Positions 1 to 4,965 of a stretch of DNA of 6,278 bases are shown here, piece by piece (position 1 is the first letter of the stretch; each line of letters begins with the position of its first letter). Origin of the DNA: an uncultured Alphaproteobacteria bacterium (GTDB taxonomy: Bacteria > Pseudomonadota > Alphaproteobacteria > Sneathiellales > Sneathiellaceae); assembly GCA_937910835.1 (NCBI GenBank), contig CALEMG010000040.1, positions 1-6,278 of the forward strand, in the 5' to 3' direction. A program made the position numbers and the translations under genes. A model generated the notes under the pieces. The model was not told where the DNA came from. It ran no database searches and was given only the letters and a program-made list of their open reading frames with translations.

Positions 1-244
1 CGATGCGCTCGCGTTCAAGCTCGACCATGATCAGGAATGTCATCATAAAGCCCACAGACTCCGGCGCGACGAGAGCGTTTTCCCCCGTGATCACTCCAGT
101 AGATTTCAGATGCTTTATCCGCCGTTGGATCGTTGCAACAGAAAGCCCGGTCTCAAAGGCCATCGTCTCCAGCTTTTTCCGCGCATTGTCTTGTTGCTGT
201 CTTAGATTGATAATATCGTTTGGCGTGTGCGCTCTCATGCTCAT
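1..244 (-). CDS. Lrp/AsnC-family transcriptional regulator, N-terminal part (cut by window edge)
   Basis: About 81 codons read leftward from ATG at 244 (or ATG at 238, two codons later) and continue past position 1. The translation shows the DNA-binding half of an Lrp/AsnC protein: residues about 20-33 (DNARKKLETMAFET) lead into a helix-turn-helix with GLSVATIQRRIKHLKSTGVI. Next comes the 'ALVAPESVGF' linker that normally joins the HTH to the ligand-binding RAM domain, and the first RAM strand (MTFLIMVELER). Proteins of this family sense amino acids or related metabolites and usually regulate divergent transport or catabolic genes, which matches the position here. The first helix is less regular than usual (NDIINLRQQQ instead of the common D..IL..LQ), so the exact start is uncertain; no convincing ribosome site helps decide it. 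The ligand is unknown. Family assignment is confident; control of the neighbouring operon is inference. Confidence 0.82.
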   Translation of the reverse strand, partial: MSMRAHTPNDIINLRQQQDNARKKLETMAFETGLSVATIQRRIKHLKSTGVITGENALVAPESVGFMMTFLIMVELERERI

Positions 245-338
245 TCCACTTGCCCCCGCGTTCTTTCTGGCCCGCCAGCTTCGCGTAATTCTGCATAGGG
301 ACGCTGCGGAACTGGTCTATGTTAAATCCCATGTATTT

Positions 339-356
339 GTGATCAAACCATATCAC
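339..356. promoter_or_regulatory. Candidate operator half-site pair GTGAT-N8-ATCAC
   Basis: The arms GTGAT (339-343) and ATCAC (352-356) are perfect inverted repeats around an 8-bp centre. The core resembles the TGAT-N7-ATCA dyads nearby but has one extra central base. Its centre lies about 30 bp from the centre of the dyad at 370-386, close to three helical turns, a phasing Lrp-type octamers often use. It falls just downstream of the predicted start of the regulator transcript. It could be a weaker site of the same regulator or chance. Confidence 0.3.
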
Positions 357-369
357 CAAAATCATAATA

Positions 370-386
370 TTGATAAATTATATCAA
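370..386. promoter_or_regulatory. Candidate operator TTGATA-N5-TATCAA
   Basis: Six-base arms TTGATA (370-375) and TATCAA (381-386) form a perfect inverted repeat around AATTA. The 15-bp core, TGATAAATTATATCA at 371-385, matches the dyad upstream of the PLP-enzyme gene (3837-3851) at 13 of 15 positions. It overlaps the perfect minus-strand TATAAT at 377-382, so a bound protein would block the regulator's own promoter; autorepression is typical of Lrp/AsnC genes. The inverted repeat is seen directly; that the Lrp/AsnC protein binds it is inference. Confidence 0.5.
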
Positions 387-406
387 ATTACTTTCCATTT
401 TGACGA
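377..406 (-). promoter_or_regulatory. Predicted sigma70-type promoter for the Lrp/AsnC gene
   Basis: Read on the minus strand, TCGTCA (406-401, four of six matches to the -35 consensus) is followed after 18 bp by a perfect TATAAT (382-377). Transcription would begin near 370, giving a leader of roughly 125 bases before the ATG at 244. The -10 lies inside the inverted repeat 370-386. The -10 is convincing by eye; the -35 is only moderate. Confidence 0.35.
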
Positions 407-455
407 AATTAATAAGAATCTCCGGATAAGCTATTTATGTCTGGAAGGATAGTTT

Positions 456-617
456 ATGTTTAATGATGAGGATGGGGGCATCGGGGCAGTGATTGCGTTA
501 ATCAATTGTCAGAATTCTGAAACTGAACTTCAAAGCAACCTCTTTCCAGCAAAAATAATACTGCACAAGACACGAAAAATCCCCGACGATTACACGAAGA
601 CATCAGGATGGCGCTAG
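456..617 (+). CDS. Candidate small ORF, 53 residues, unknown function
   Basis: An ATG at 456 has a good Shine-Dalgarno, GGAAGGA at 443-449, six bases upstream, and an open frame to TAG at 615-617, ten bases before the transporter ATPase start. The product begins MFNDEDGGIGAVIALINCQN and ends with a basic, hydrophilic tail (HKTRKIPDDYTKTSGWR). I recognise no domain, signal peptide or membrane segment. In its favour are the ribosome site and its position just ahead of ehuA, whose own ribosome site is poor, so translational coupling is possible. Against it, the frame contains one of the candidate operators (490-504) and a 12-bp palindrome, and its codon use does not look strongly coding. It may simply be open leader sequence. 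Confidence 0.28.
   Translation: MFNDEDGGIGAVIALINCQNSETELQSNLFPAKIILHKTRKIPDDYTKTSGWR
490..504. promoter_or_regulatory. Candidate operator TGATT-N5-AATCA
   Basis: Five-base arms TGATT and AATCA surround GCGTT, giving the same TGAT-N7-ATCA geometry as the dyads at 371-385 and 3837-3851. It lies 123 bp before the transporter ATPase start, an upstream position suited to an activator. A perfect 12-bp palindrome (509-520) follows five bases later and may belong to the same regulatory site. Confidence 0.4.
529..559 (+). promoter_or_regulatory. Weak candidate promoter for the transporter operon
   Basis: TTCAAA (529-534) and AATAAT (554-559, five of six to TATAAT) are separated by 19 bp, longer than ideal. 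A start near 566 would give a leader of about 60 bases and place the dyad at 490-504 near -70. An alternative pair is TTGACG (400-405) with GATAAG (425-430), also with 19-bp spacing. Neither is strong, which would suit a promoter needing an activator. Choosing between them by eye is not reliable. Confidence 0.2.
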
Positions 618-627
618 ACCGGGATAT

Positions 628-1410
628 ATGCATATGAGCAAAATTATTGAGTTTCAGAATGTCTCGAAGTCGTACGGACAGTTACAGGTCCTCAAAAATC
701 TGAATATGCATGTTGAGGCGGGAGAAAAACTTGCTCTTATTGGTCCAAGCGGGTCCGGAAAAACCACCATTTTACGAATTCTGATGACGCTGGAGACGAT
801 AAATAGCGGGCATGTCCTTGTCGAGGATGATTATCTTTGGCATCAGCGCGTCAATGACGATCTGGTCCCGGCCAGTGAAAAGCATCTTCGGAAAATGCGC
901 CAAAACGTCGGCATGGTGTTCCAACAGTTCAATCTGTTCCCTCATTTGACAGCGATCGAGAATATTGTGCAGCCGCAAGTTCTGATCAAGGAAGTCGACA
1001 AGCCCGATGCGATGAACAAAGCGCGGGAGCTATTGGCGCTCGTTGGTCTTGAGGATAAGGAGCAGCATTACCCCCATCAGCTTTCAGGTGGACAGCAACA
1101 GCGGGTCGCGATTGCGCGGGCGCTCGCCATGGACCCCAAAATCATGCTGTTTGACGAGGTTACATCGGCGCTCGATCCAGAATTGGTCGAGGAAGTTCTC
1201 AACGTCTTGAGGATGCTTGCCGAAACATCCGATACCACCATGCTCACCGTGACCCATGAGATGAATTTTGCACGGGATTTTGCCGATCGTGTTCTTTTCT
1301 TTGAAAAGGGGCAAATCGTCGAATCCGGTCCGCCGGAAGAAATCTTCAAGAACCCGAAAGAAGAACGAACCCGCAATTTCTTGCGGCAGATCATCGGAGA
1401 ATTGTCTTAA
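628..1410 (+). CDS. ehuA: ABC transporter ATP-binding protein, EhuA-like
   Basis: This 260-residue protein is the cytoplasmic ATPase that would power the importer encoded by the next three genes. All nucleotide-binding motifs are intact: Walker A GPSGSGKTT (39-47), Q-loop FQQFNLFPH (98-106), signature LSGGQQQR (152-159), Walker B IMLFDE (172-177), D-loop SALD (180-183) and switch histidine H210 in TVTHEM. The family is the polar amino-acid uptake group (HisP/GlnQ type). The insert YLWHQ...VPASEKHLRKMRQ between Walker A and the Q-loop resembles ectoine/hydroxyectoine EhuA proteins. Length is normal. Two in-frame ATGs exist, at 628 and 634. The only ribosome-like run, GGGA at 621-624, is better spaced for 634, so the true protein may be two residues shorter. 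It is probably the first transporter gene of the operon; 85 bases separate it from the binding-protein gene. Confidence 0.93.
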   Translation: MHMSKIIEFQNVSKSYGQLQVLKNLNMHVEAGEKLALIGPSGSGKTTILRILMTLETINSGHVLVEDDYLWHQRVNDDLVPASEKHLRKMRQNVGMVFQQFNLFPHLTAIENIVQPQVLIKEVDKPDAMNKARELLALVGLEDKEQHYPHQLSGGQQQRVAIARALAMDPKIMLFDEVTSALDPELVEEVLNVLRMLAETSDTTMLTVTHEMNFARDFADRVLFFEKGQIVESGPPEEIFKNPKEERTRNFLRQIIGELS

Positions 1411-1482
1411 ACGATACGCTCGCGCAGTGCCGAGCCACACCCATGAAACCCCATAACCAAAGTGAGTTAAACCAACAGAGAA

Positions 1483-1489
1483 AGGGAAG
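1483..1489 (+). promoter_or_regulatory. Ribosome binding site of the binding-protein gene
   Basis: AGGGAAG ends six bases before ATG 1496 and supports that start, which also gives a complete signal peptide. Confidence 0.6.
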
Positions 1490-1495
1490 TTTGTT

Positions 1496-2344
1496 ATGTT
1501 GAAGACTGTGCAAAGAATGATAGAGGTGGCCGCGATCGGTGCCGTTGCGCTGACGACATTTGCGACCGTCGGCTATGCAGGAACGCTCGATGACTTGCGC
1601 GAGCAGGGCTATGCGACTGTGGCTGTGGCGAATGAGCCGCCCTACAGCGACATTAAAGGCGATGGCTATGTGACCGGCGCAGCGCCGGACGTTGCCCGGG
1701 CTGTCATGGCCAAACTGGGCGTTCCGGAGTTGAAGGCCAAGGTCGTCGGGTATGGATCGATGATCCCCGCATTGCTTGCCCGCCGGGTCGATATGGCGAC
1801 CTCGGGCCTCTATATCAAACCCAAGCGCTGCGAATCCATTATCTACTCCGAGCCTGACCTCTGTGGTGCGGAAGCTTTCGCGGTTGCTGTAGGTAATCCA
1901 CATAAAGTCAAAACCTATGAAGATATCGCCGCCAATCCTGACCTGACCATGACGACTTGCGCCGGCTGTGTGGAAGAAGCATACGCGTTGGAGCGGGGCG
2001 TCAAGAAAGAGCAGATCAAGGTCTTCACTGATCCGCCAAGCGGCATCAAGATGCTGCAACAGGGTCGCGTCGATGTATTCGCGCTCTCCGGTCTCGGGAC
2101 AGCTGATCTTTTGAAGAAAACCAATGATCCGAACCTCGAACTTGTCATGCCGGTGAAGGGCGTACCTATCGGCTGTGCAGGTGCCGCCTTTAATCCGGAT
2201 GACAAAGAGTTCCGCGATGCCTATGACGCAGCGCTCGCTGAACTGAAGGAAAGCGGTGAATTCGCCAAGATCATCGAGCCTTATGGCTTTTCCGCCGAGG
2301 CAACACTAGAGGTCAAACGCGACGACTTCTGCCCAGGCAATTGA
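1496..2344 (+). CDS. ehuB: Periplasmic solute-binding protein, EhuB-like
   Basis: The 282-residue precursor has a Sec signal peptide (hydrophobic core 11-25, likely cleavage after GYA at 28) and a family-3 extracellular solute-binding fold. It resembles Sinorhizobium EhuB along its length: VAVANEPPY (42-50), GAAPDVAR (61-68), YGSMIPAL (86-93), KPKRC (108-112), and the C-terminal stretch 252-267 (ESGEFAKIIEPYGFSA). By my recalled alignment, EhuB ligand residues Glu21, Tyr60 and Arg85 are kept as E47, Y86 and R111. Phe24, Phe80 and Thr133 become Y50, Y106 and V159. All six pairs have the same offset of 26, supporting the alignment. Four cysteines (112, 123, 227, 279) match EhuB positions; an extra C155-A-G-C158 lies next to the pocket residue 159. 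The ligand is likely a zwitterionic amino-acid-like compound, not necessarily ectoine. Confidence 0.92.
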   Translation: MLKTVQRMIEVAAIGAVALTTFATVGYAGTLDDLREQGYATVAVANEPPYSDIKGDGYVTGAAPDVARAVMAKLGVPELKAKVVGYGSMIPALLARRVDMATSGLYIKPKRCESIIYSEPDLCGAEAFAVAVGNPHKVKTYEDIAANPDLTMTTCAGCVEEAYALERGVKKEQIKVFTDPPSGIKMLQQGRVDVFALSGLGTADLLKKTNDPNLELVMPVKGVPIGCAGAAFNPDDKEFRDAYDAALAELKESGEFAKIIEPYGFSAEATLEVKRDDFCPGN

Positions 2345-2374
2345 TCGCGATTCTTTCCCGTCGATTGTAGCAAA

Positions 2375-2406
2375 TGAATACTGCCCCTTTATTGGGGTAG
2401 TATTCA
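2375..2406 (+). other. Intercistronic hairpin between ehuB-like and ehuC-like genes
   Basis: TGAATACTGCCCC (2375-2387) can pair with GGGGTAGTATTCA (2394-2406) around a TTTATT loop: 13 base pairs, one a G-U. No run of T follows, so it is not a standard rho-independent terminator. Stem-loops at this place are well known for transporter operons, where they protect the 3' end of the binding-protein message and help keep that protein in excess over the permeases. The stem ends on the first A of AGAAGG (2406-2411), the ribosome site of the next gene, so it might also affect permease translation. The pairing is seen directly; its role is inferred. Confidence 0.7.
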
Positions 2407-2418
2407 GAAGGTAGCGAA

Positions 2419-3087
2419 ATGGATCAAATCCTCGAATATAGCCCGATCCTGATCGAAGGCACGATCACGACCATCGAGTTGACGGTCGCCAGCGCTTTTG
2501 TGGCCCTGATTATTTCGTTTGTTGTCGGATTGTCTCGCTTTTCCAGATTTTCCGCCGTACGAATTTCTGCAATCATCTATCTGGAATTTTTCCGGGGAAC
2601 CTCTGCTATCGTGCAGATGTTCTTCATGTTTTATGTCCTACCGCTTCTCGGCGTTCATCTGGCGCCTCTCCTCGCCGGAATTATTGCCTGCGGGTTCAAC
2701 CTTGGCAGCTATGGCTCGGAAGTGGTGCGCGGCGCGGTTCAGTCTGTCCCCCGCGCGCAGCATGAGGCAGCCACCGCCCTCAATTATACGACCTACCAGA
2801 AATTCCGTTACGTGCTTCTACCGCAGGCGATCCCGGTTATGATCCCGACATTCGGCAACCTGCTGATTGAGCTGTTGAAGCTGACGGCTGTCGCGTCCCT
2901 TATCACCATTTCAGATCTGACATTCATGGCACAGATTATCCGGGTGCAGACAGCCCTCACGCTGGAACCCTTCGTCATCATCATGGTCATATATTTTATT
3001 ATCGCCTCCTGCCTGGTCGGGATTACCGATTTTATTGCGAAGAAGATAACCAAGGGCCGCAATATAACCGTCAGGAAAGAGATATAA
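2419..3087 (+). CDS. ehuC: ABC transporter permease, EhuC-like
   Basis: This 222-residue inner-membrane protein is one of two permease subunits of the importer. Several hydrophobic segments are visible, roughly 15-38, 50-75, 82-96 and a C-terminal one at 184-206, as in HisM/GlnP-type permeases. The ATPase-coupling EAA loop lies at 116-135 (EAATALNYTTYQKFRYVLLP), with Asn122 where many permeases have Gly. The second permease has Asn at the same place, and Ehu permeases as I recall them also read ALN, so this looks like a subfamily trait. FFRGTS (57-62) and MIPTFGNLLIELLK also fit the family. The start at 2419 is supported by AGAAGG seven bases upstream. It follows the intercistronic hairpin and ends three bases before the next gene. 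Confidence 0.92.
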   Translation: MDQILEYSPILIEGTITTIELTVASAFVALIISFVVGLSRFSRFSAVRISAIIYLEFFRGTSAIVQMFFMFYVLPLLGVHLAPLLAGIIACGFNLGSYGSEVVRGAVQSVPRAQHEAATALNYTTYQKFRYVLLPQAIPVMIPTFGNLLIELLKLTAVASLITISDLTFMAQIIRVQTALTLEPFVIIMVIYFIIASCLVGITDFIAKKITKGRNITVRKEI

Positions 3088-3090
3088 GCC

Positions 3091-3759
3091 ATGGAATGGA
3101 GCTGGCAGGTCGCCCTAGATGTATTACCGCAAATGGCGCAGGGTCTCGTCATCACGATCGAGGCGACATTTATTGGTGCCATTCTCGCCTATGCGCTCGG
3201 CCTAATGCTCGCCATACTGAGGATGTCAAAATCTCGTGCCATTTCGCTTACAACCTATTGGGTTTCGGAATTTATCCGCCGCACACCGCTGCTGGTACAG
3301 CTCTATTTCCTGTTTTATGTCTTGCCCGATCTCGGGCTGTTCCTCTCGCCACTTGCCGCTGGCATTCTTGGGCTCGGGCTGCATTTCAGTACCTACACAT
3401 CGGAGGTTTTCCGCGCCGGCATCGAGAATGTTCCGCATGGCCAGTGGGAAGCGGCGAAATCCTTGAATTACAAACCCTACCAAACCATGCGCTATGTTAT
3501 TTTACCGCAAGCCATTCCGCCTATGATCCCGCCGCTTGCCAACTATCTGATCACCATGTTCAAGGAAACGCCGCTTCTATCTGCGATTACCGTGGTCGAG
3601 CTCTTTAATGCGGCCAATATCTATAGCAACAGCCACTATAAATATCTTGAACCGATGACGCTGGTCGGCGCTTTTTTCCTGATCGTCTCCATTCCGTCCG
3701 CCTATATCGCGATGCGTCTTGAAAAGAAATATCAGCGTCGCGGTGGCGGCTCCGTCTGA
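3091..3759 (+). CDS. ehuD: ABC transporter permease, EhuD-like
   Basis: The second permease subunit, also 222 residues, would pair with the preceding one in the membrane. Segments typical of EhuD are visible: FIRRTPLLVQLYFLFYVLPD (61-80), the glycine-rich helix around 90-98, TYTSEVFRAGIENVP (101-115), the EAA loop 120-139 (EAAKSLNYKPYQTMRYVILP) and FKETPLLSAITVVEL. A final hydrophobic segment precedes a basic tail (RLEKKYQRR) that should face the cytoplasm. The start ATG at 3091 is three bases after the previous stop, with AGGAAAGAG (3073-3081) inside the end of that gene as ribosome site, so the two permeases are probably translationally coupled. Nothing is missing or truncated. Confidence 0.92.
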   Translation: MEWSWQVALDVLPQMAQGLVITIEATFIGAILAYALGLMLAILRMSKSRAISLTTYWVSEFIRRTPLLVQLYFLFYVLPDLGLFLSPLAAGILGLGLHFSTYTSEVFRAGIENVPHGQWEAAKSLNYKPYQTMRYVILPQAIPPMIPPLANYLITMFKETPLLSAITVVELFNAANIYSNSHYKYLEPMTLVGAFFLIVSIPSAYIAMRLEKKYQRRGGGSV

Positions 3760-3826
3760 GATTTCGTACGCCGGTCTGTCGGCGAAAGATTGCGATAAAT
3801 GCGCATGTCGGATACCGGTCAAAAGC

Positions 3827-3851
3827 TATCAAAACATGATAAATTTAATCA
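3827..3851. promoter_or_regulatory. Candidate operator TGATAAATTTAATCA upstream of the PLP-enzyme gene
   Basis: The dyad at 3837-3851 has arms TGAT and ATCA around a symmetric AAATTTA core (pattern TGATnAAnTTnATCA). It matches the 371-385 dyad at 13 of 15 bases. An overlapping inverted repeat, TATCA-AAACA-TGATA (3827-3841), shares the left TGATA arm, so a second dimer might bind next to the first. It lies about 60-70 bp before the lyase start. This suggests the lyase and molybdoenzyme genes have their own regulated promoter in addition to read-through from the transporter genes. I find no convincing -35/-10 pair in this spacer. A 5-bp stem CGCCG...CGGCG (3769-3784) just after the permease gene is too weak to call a terminator. 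Confidence 0.5.
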
Positions 3852-3875
3852 CTAAACAGCGTTTTCTGATATGTC

Positions 3876-3884
3876 AGGGAGGAG
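3876..3884 (+). promoter_or_regulatory. Strong Shine-Dalgarno AGGGAGGAG of the leader ORF
   Basis: This is the best ribosome-binding sequence in the window. It is 24 bases from the lyase ATG at 3909, too far for direct use. It is only a few bases from ATG 3886, which opens an eight-codon ORF. Confidence 0.55.
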
Positions 3885-3885
3885 A

Positions 3886-3912
3886 ATGCTTTCTATCCTG
3901 CATAGATTATGA
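3886..3912 (+). CDS. Eight-codon leader ORF overlapping the lyase start
   Basis: ATG 3886 opens the frame MLSILHRL followed by TGA at 3910-3912. The stop overlaps the lyase start codon as ATGA, the classic arrangement for termination-reinitiation coupling. The strong AGGGAGGAG just upstream serves this ORF and not the lyase. The lyase frame has a TAG at 3903-3905, so the lyase cannot start further upstream. The spacing from GGGAG (3877-3881) to the ATG is four bases, somewhat short. The peptide has no run of a single amino acid, so classic attenuation is not suggested. The simplest role is to load ribosomes for the lyase gene. Confidence 0.4.
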   Translation: MLSILHRL

Positions 3913-4961
3913 GTTCAAAAAAATCCCCAACCAACCTCGCTGACCACAGACTATTTCGGACGTCAGCGGAACGACCCATGGCCCTGCTCGCGCAATGCCC
4001 GGTCTATGCCCCTACTCCCTTGCAAGATCATGTCAAACTTGCCGAGGTACTGGGTGTAGCCCGATTATTTATAAAAGATGAATCTCAGCGGATGCGGCTG
4101 GGAAGCTTCAAGGCACTGGGCGGCGCATTTGCGGTCGCCCAGATGATATGCGATGCGGCCGGCACCATGGATCTGGCCAGCGAAACGGCCAAGACGGTGG
4201 CAAAACGCATGACCTTCATTACCGCCAGTGCTGGCAATCATGGTCTTTCCGTCGCCGCAGGCGCGCACATCTTTGGCGCGAATGCGATTGTTTATCTCTC
4301 CTCCCTCGTTCCCATAGGATTTGGTGATCGTATCCGTGCTATTGGCGCGAAAGTCGTGCGGATAGACGGTGTTTATGAAGACAGCGTCGCTGCGGCAAAA
4401 ACTGCAGCAGAGAAAAATGGCTGGCTGCTTCTGGCGGACGGTTCCTGGGAAGGGTATATCGACCGCCCCGCACTGGTTATGGAGGGTTATACGGTTCTTG
4501 CCGAAGAATGCCGCGCGGCATTTGAAAGCAAGGGAACATGGCCGACCCATGTGCTGATTCAGGCGGGAGTTGGTGGGCTTGCCGCCGCAGTTGCCGCACA
4601 TATCCGGGACTATTGGGCGGTTCAGCCCAAAATTACCATCGTTGAACCGGAGTTCGCCCCCTGTCTGAAGGTCAGCGTTCAGAATAACCGAATGACACGT
4701 GTAGAAGGAGATGTCTCCAACATGGGTCGGCTGGACTGCAAGGAGGCGTCAGTGATTGCCGCATCTTCCCTGAGAGTAGACGCGGATGAATTTGTGACAA
4801 TCTCTGATGAGGCTGCGGCGGGTGCGGTCAATCTGCTCTCGGAGCATGGTATCGAGACAACACCAAGTGGCGCGGCGGCAGTTGCCGCCCTTCGCGAAAT
4901 GCCGCAAGATGCCAATAGCCGTTGTCTAGTATTTATCACAGAAGGCCTGGAAGGAGGCTGA
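3909..4961 (+). CDS. PLP-dependent (fold type II) enzyme, diaminopropionate ammonia-lyase-like
   Basis: The 350-residue cytoplasmic protein belongs to the tryptophan-synthase-beta/threonine-dehydratase fold group and most resembles E. coli DpaL (YgeX). Matching segments are YAPTPL (33-38), KDES.RMRLGSFKALGG (56-72) with the PLP Schiff-base lysine K68, SAGNHG (107-112), WEGY....P...M.GY (180-194), the phosphate-binding QAGVGGL (218-224) and a C-terminal ITEG. DpaL eliminates both amino groups of diaminopropionate to give pyruvate and ammonia. In my recalled alignment DpaL's Asp189 is kept as D177. Asp120, which acts on the D-isomer, is alanine here (A108). The protein is about 48 residues shorter than DpaL. 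It is probably an ammonia-lyase or beta-eliminase on an L-amino acid, substrate unknown. It does not look like EutB of ectoine clusters. Its start is fixed by the in-frame TAG at 3903. Confidence 0.8.
   Translation: MSSKKSPTNLADHRLFRTSAERPMALLAQCPVYAPTPLQDHVKLAEVLGVARLFIKDESQRMRLGSFKALGGAFAVAQMICDAAGTMDLASETAKTVAKRMTFITASAGNHGLSVAAGAHIFGANAIVYLSSLVPIGFGDRIRAIGAKVVRIDGVYEDSVAAAKTAAEKNGWLLLADGSWEGYIDRPALVMEGYTVLAEECRAAFESKGTWPTHVLIQAGVGGLAAAVAAHIRDYWAVQPKITIVEPEFAPCLKVSVQNNRMTRVEGDVSNMGRLDCKEASVIAASSLRVDADEFVTISDEAAAGAVNLLSEHGIETTPSGAAAVAALREMPQDANSRCLVFITEGLEGG
4952..4957 (+). promoter_or_regulatory. Ribosome binding site AGGAGG that sets the TTG start
   Basis: A consensus AGGAGG inside the last codons of the PLP-enzyme gene lies eight bases before TTG 4966. 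It makes that TTG much more likely than the next in-frame ATG at 5086, which would remove the conserved N-terminal SHWGTYRVE. Confidence 0.7.
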
Positions 4962-4965
4962 AACT

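Larger units (their letters stand above)
245..627. other. Divergent intergenic control region
   Basis: This 383-bp stretch lies between the leftward Lrp/AsnC gene and the rightward transporter genes. It is clearly more AT-rich than the flanking genes, most strongly at about 350-470. It holds three related inverted repeats (339-356, 370-386, 490-504), a perfect 12-bp palindrome TCAGAATTCTGA at 509-520, a good minus-strand -10 hexamer at 377-382, weaker plus-strand promoter candidates and a possible small ORF at 456-617. A long plus-strand open frame covering 3-452 is antisense to the regulator and has no family features, so I do not call it a gene. Confidence 0.75.

Noticed and set aside
153..365. 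A 70-codon minus-strand frame overlapping the regulator start
   Set aside because: It is a different frame of the Lrp/AsnC gene and its leader; the recognisable HTH is in the frame starting at 244.
3..452. A 149-codon plus-strand open frame at the left edge
   Set aside because: It is antisense to the clear Lrp/AsnC coding sequence, shows no family features, and its 3' part runs through AT-rich control DNA.
509..520. Perfect 12-bp palindrome TCAGAATTCTGA as an independent operator
   Set aside because: It is a real palindrome but occurs once only and differs from the TGAT/ATCA dyads; a single copy is not enough to call a site.
2764..3507. Asn in place of Gly in the EAA loops of both permeases as a defect
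   Set aside because: Both subunits share it and Ehu-type permeases as I recall them also read ALN, so it is probably a subfamily trait.
3769..3784. CGCCG-GTCTGT-CGGCG stem-loop as a terminator after the transporter genes
   Set aside because: The stem is only five pairs and is followed by AAAGATTGCG, not a T-run.
3719..3943. A 74-codon plus-strand frame spanning the permease end, spacer and lyase start
   Set aside because: It overlaps two well-supported genes out of frame, has no ribosome site and no recognisable domain.
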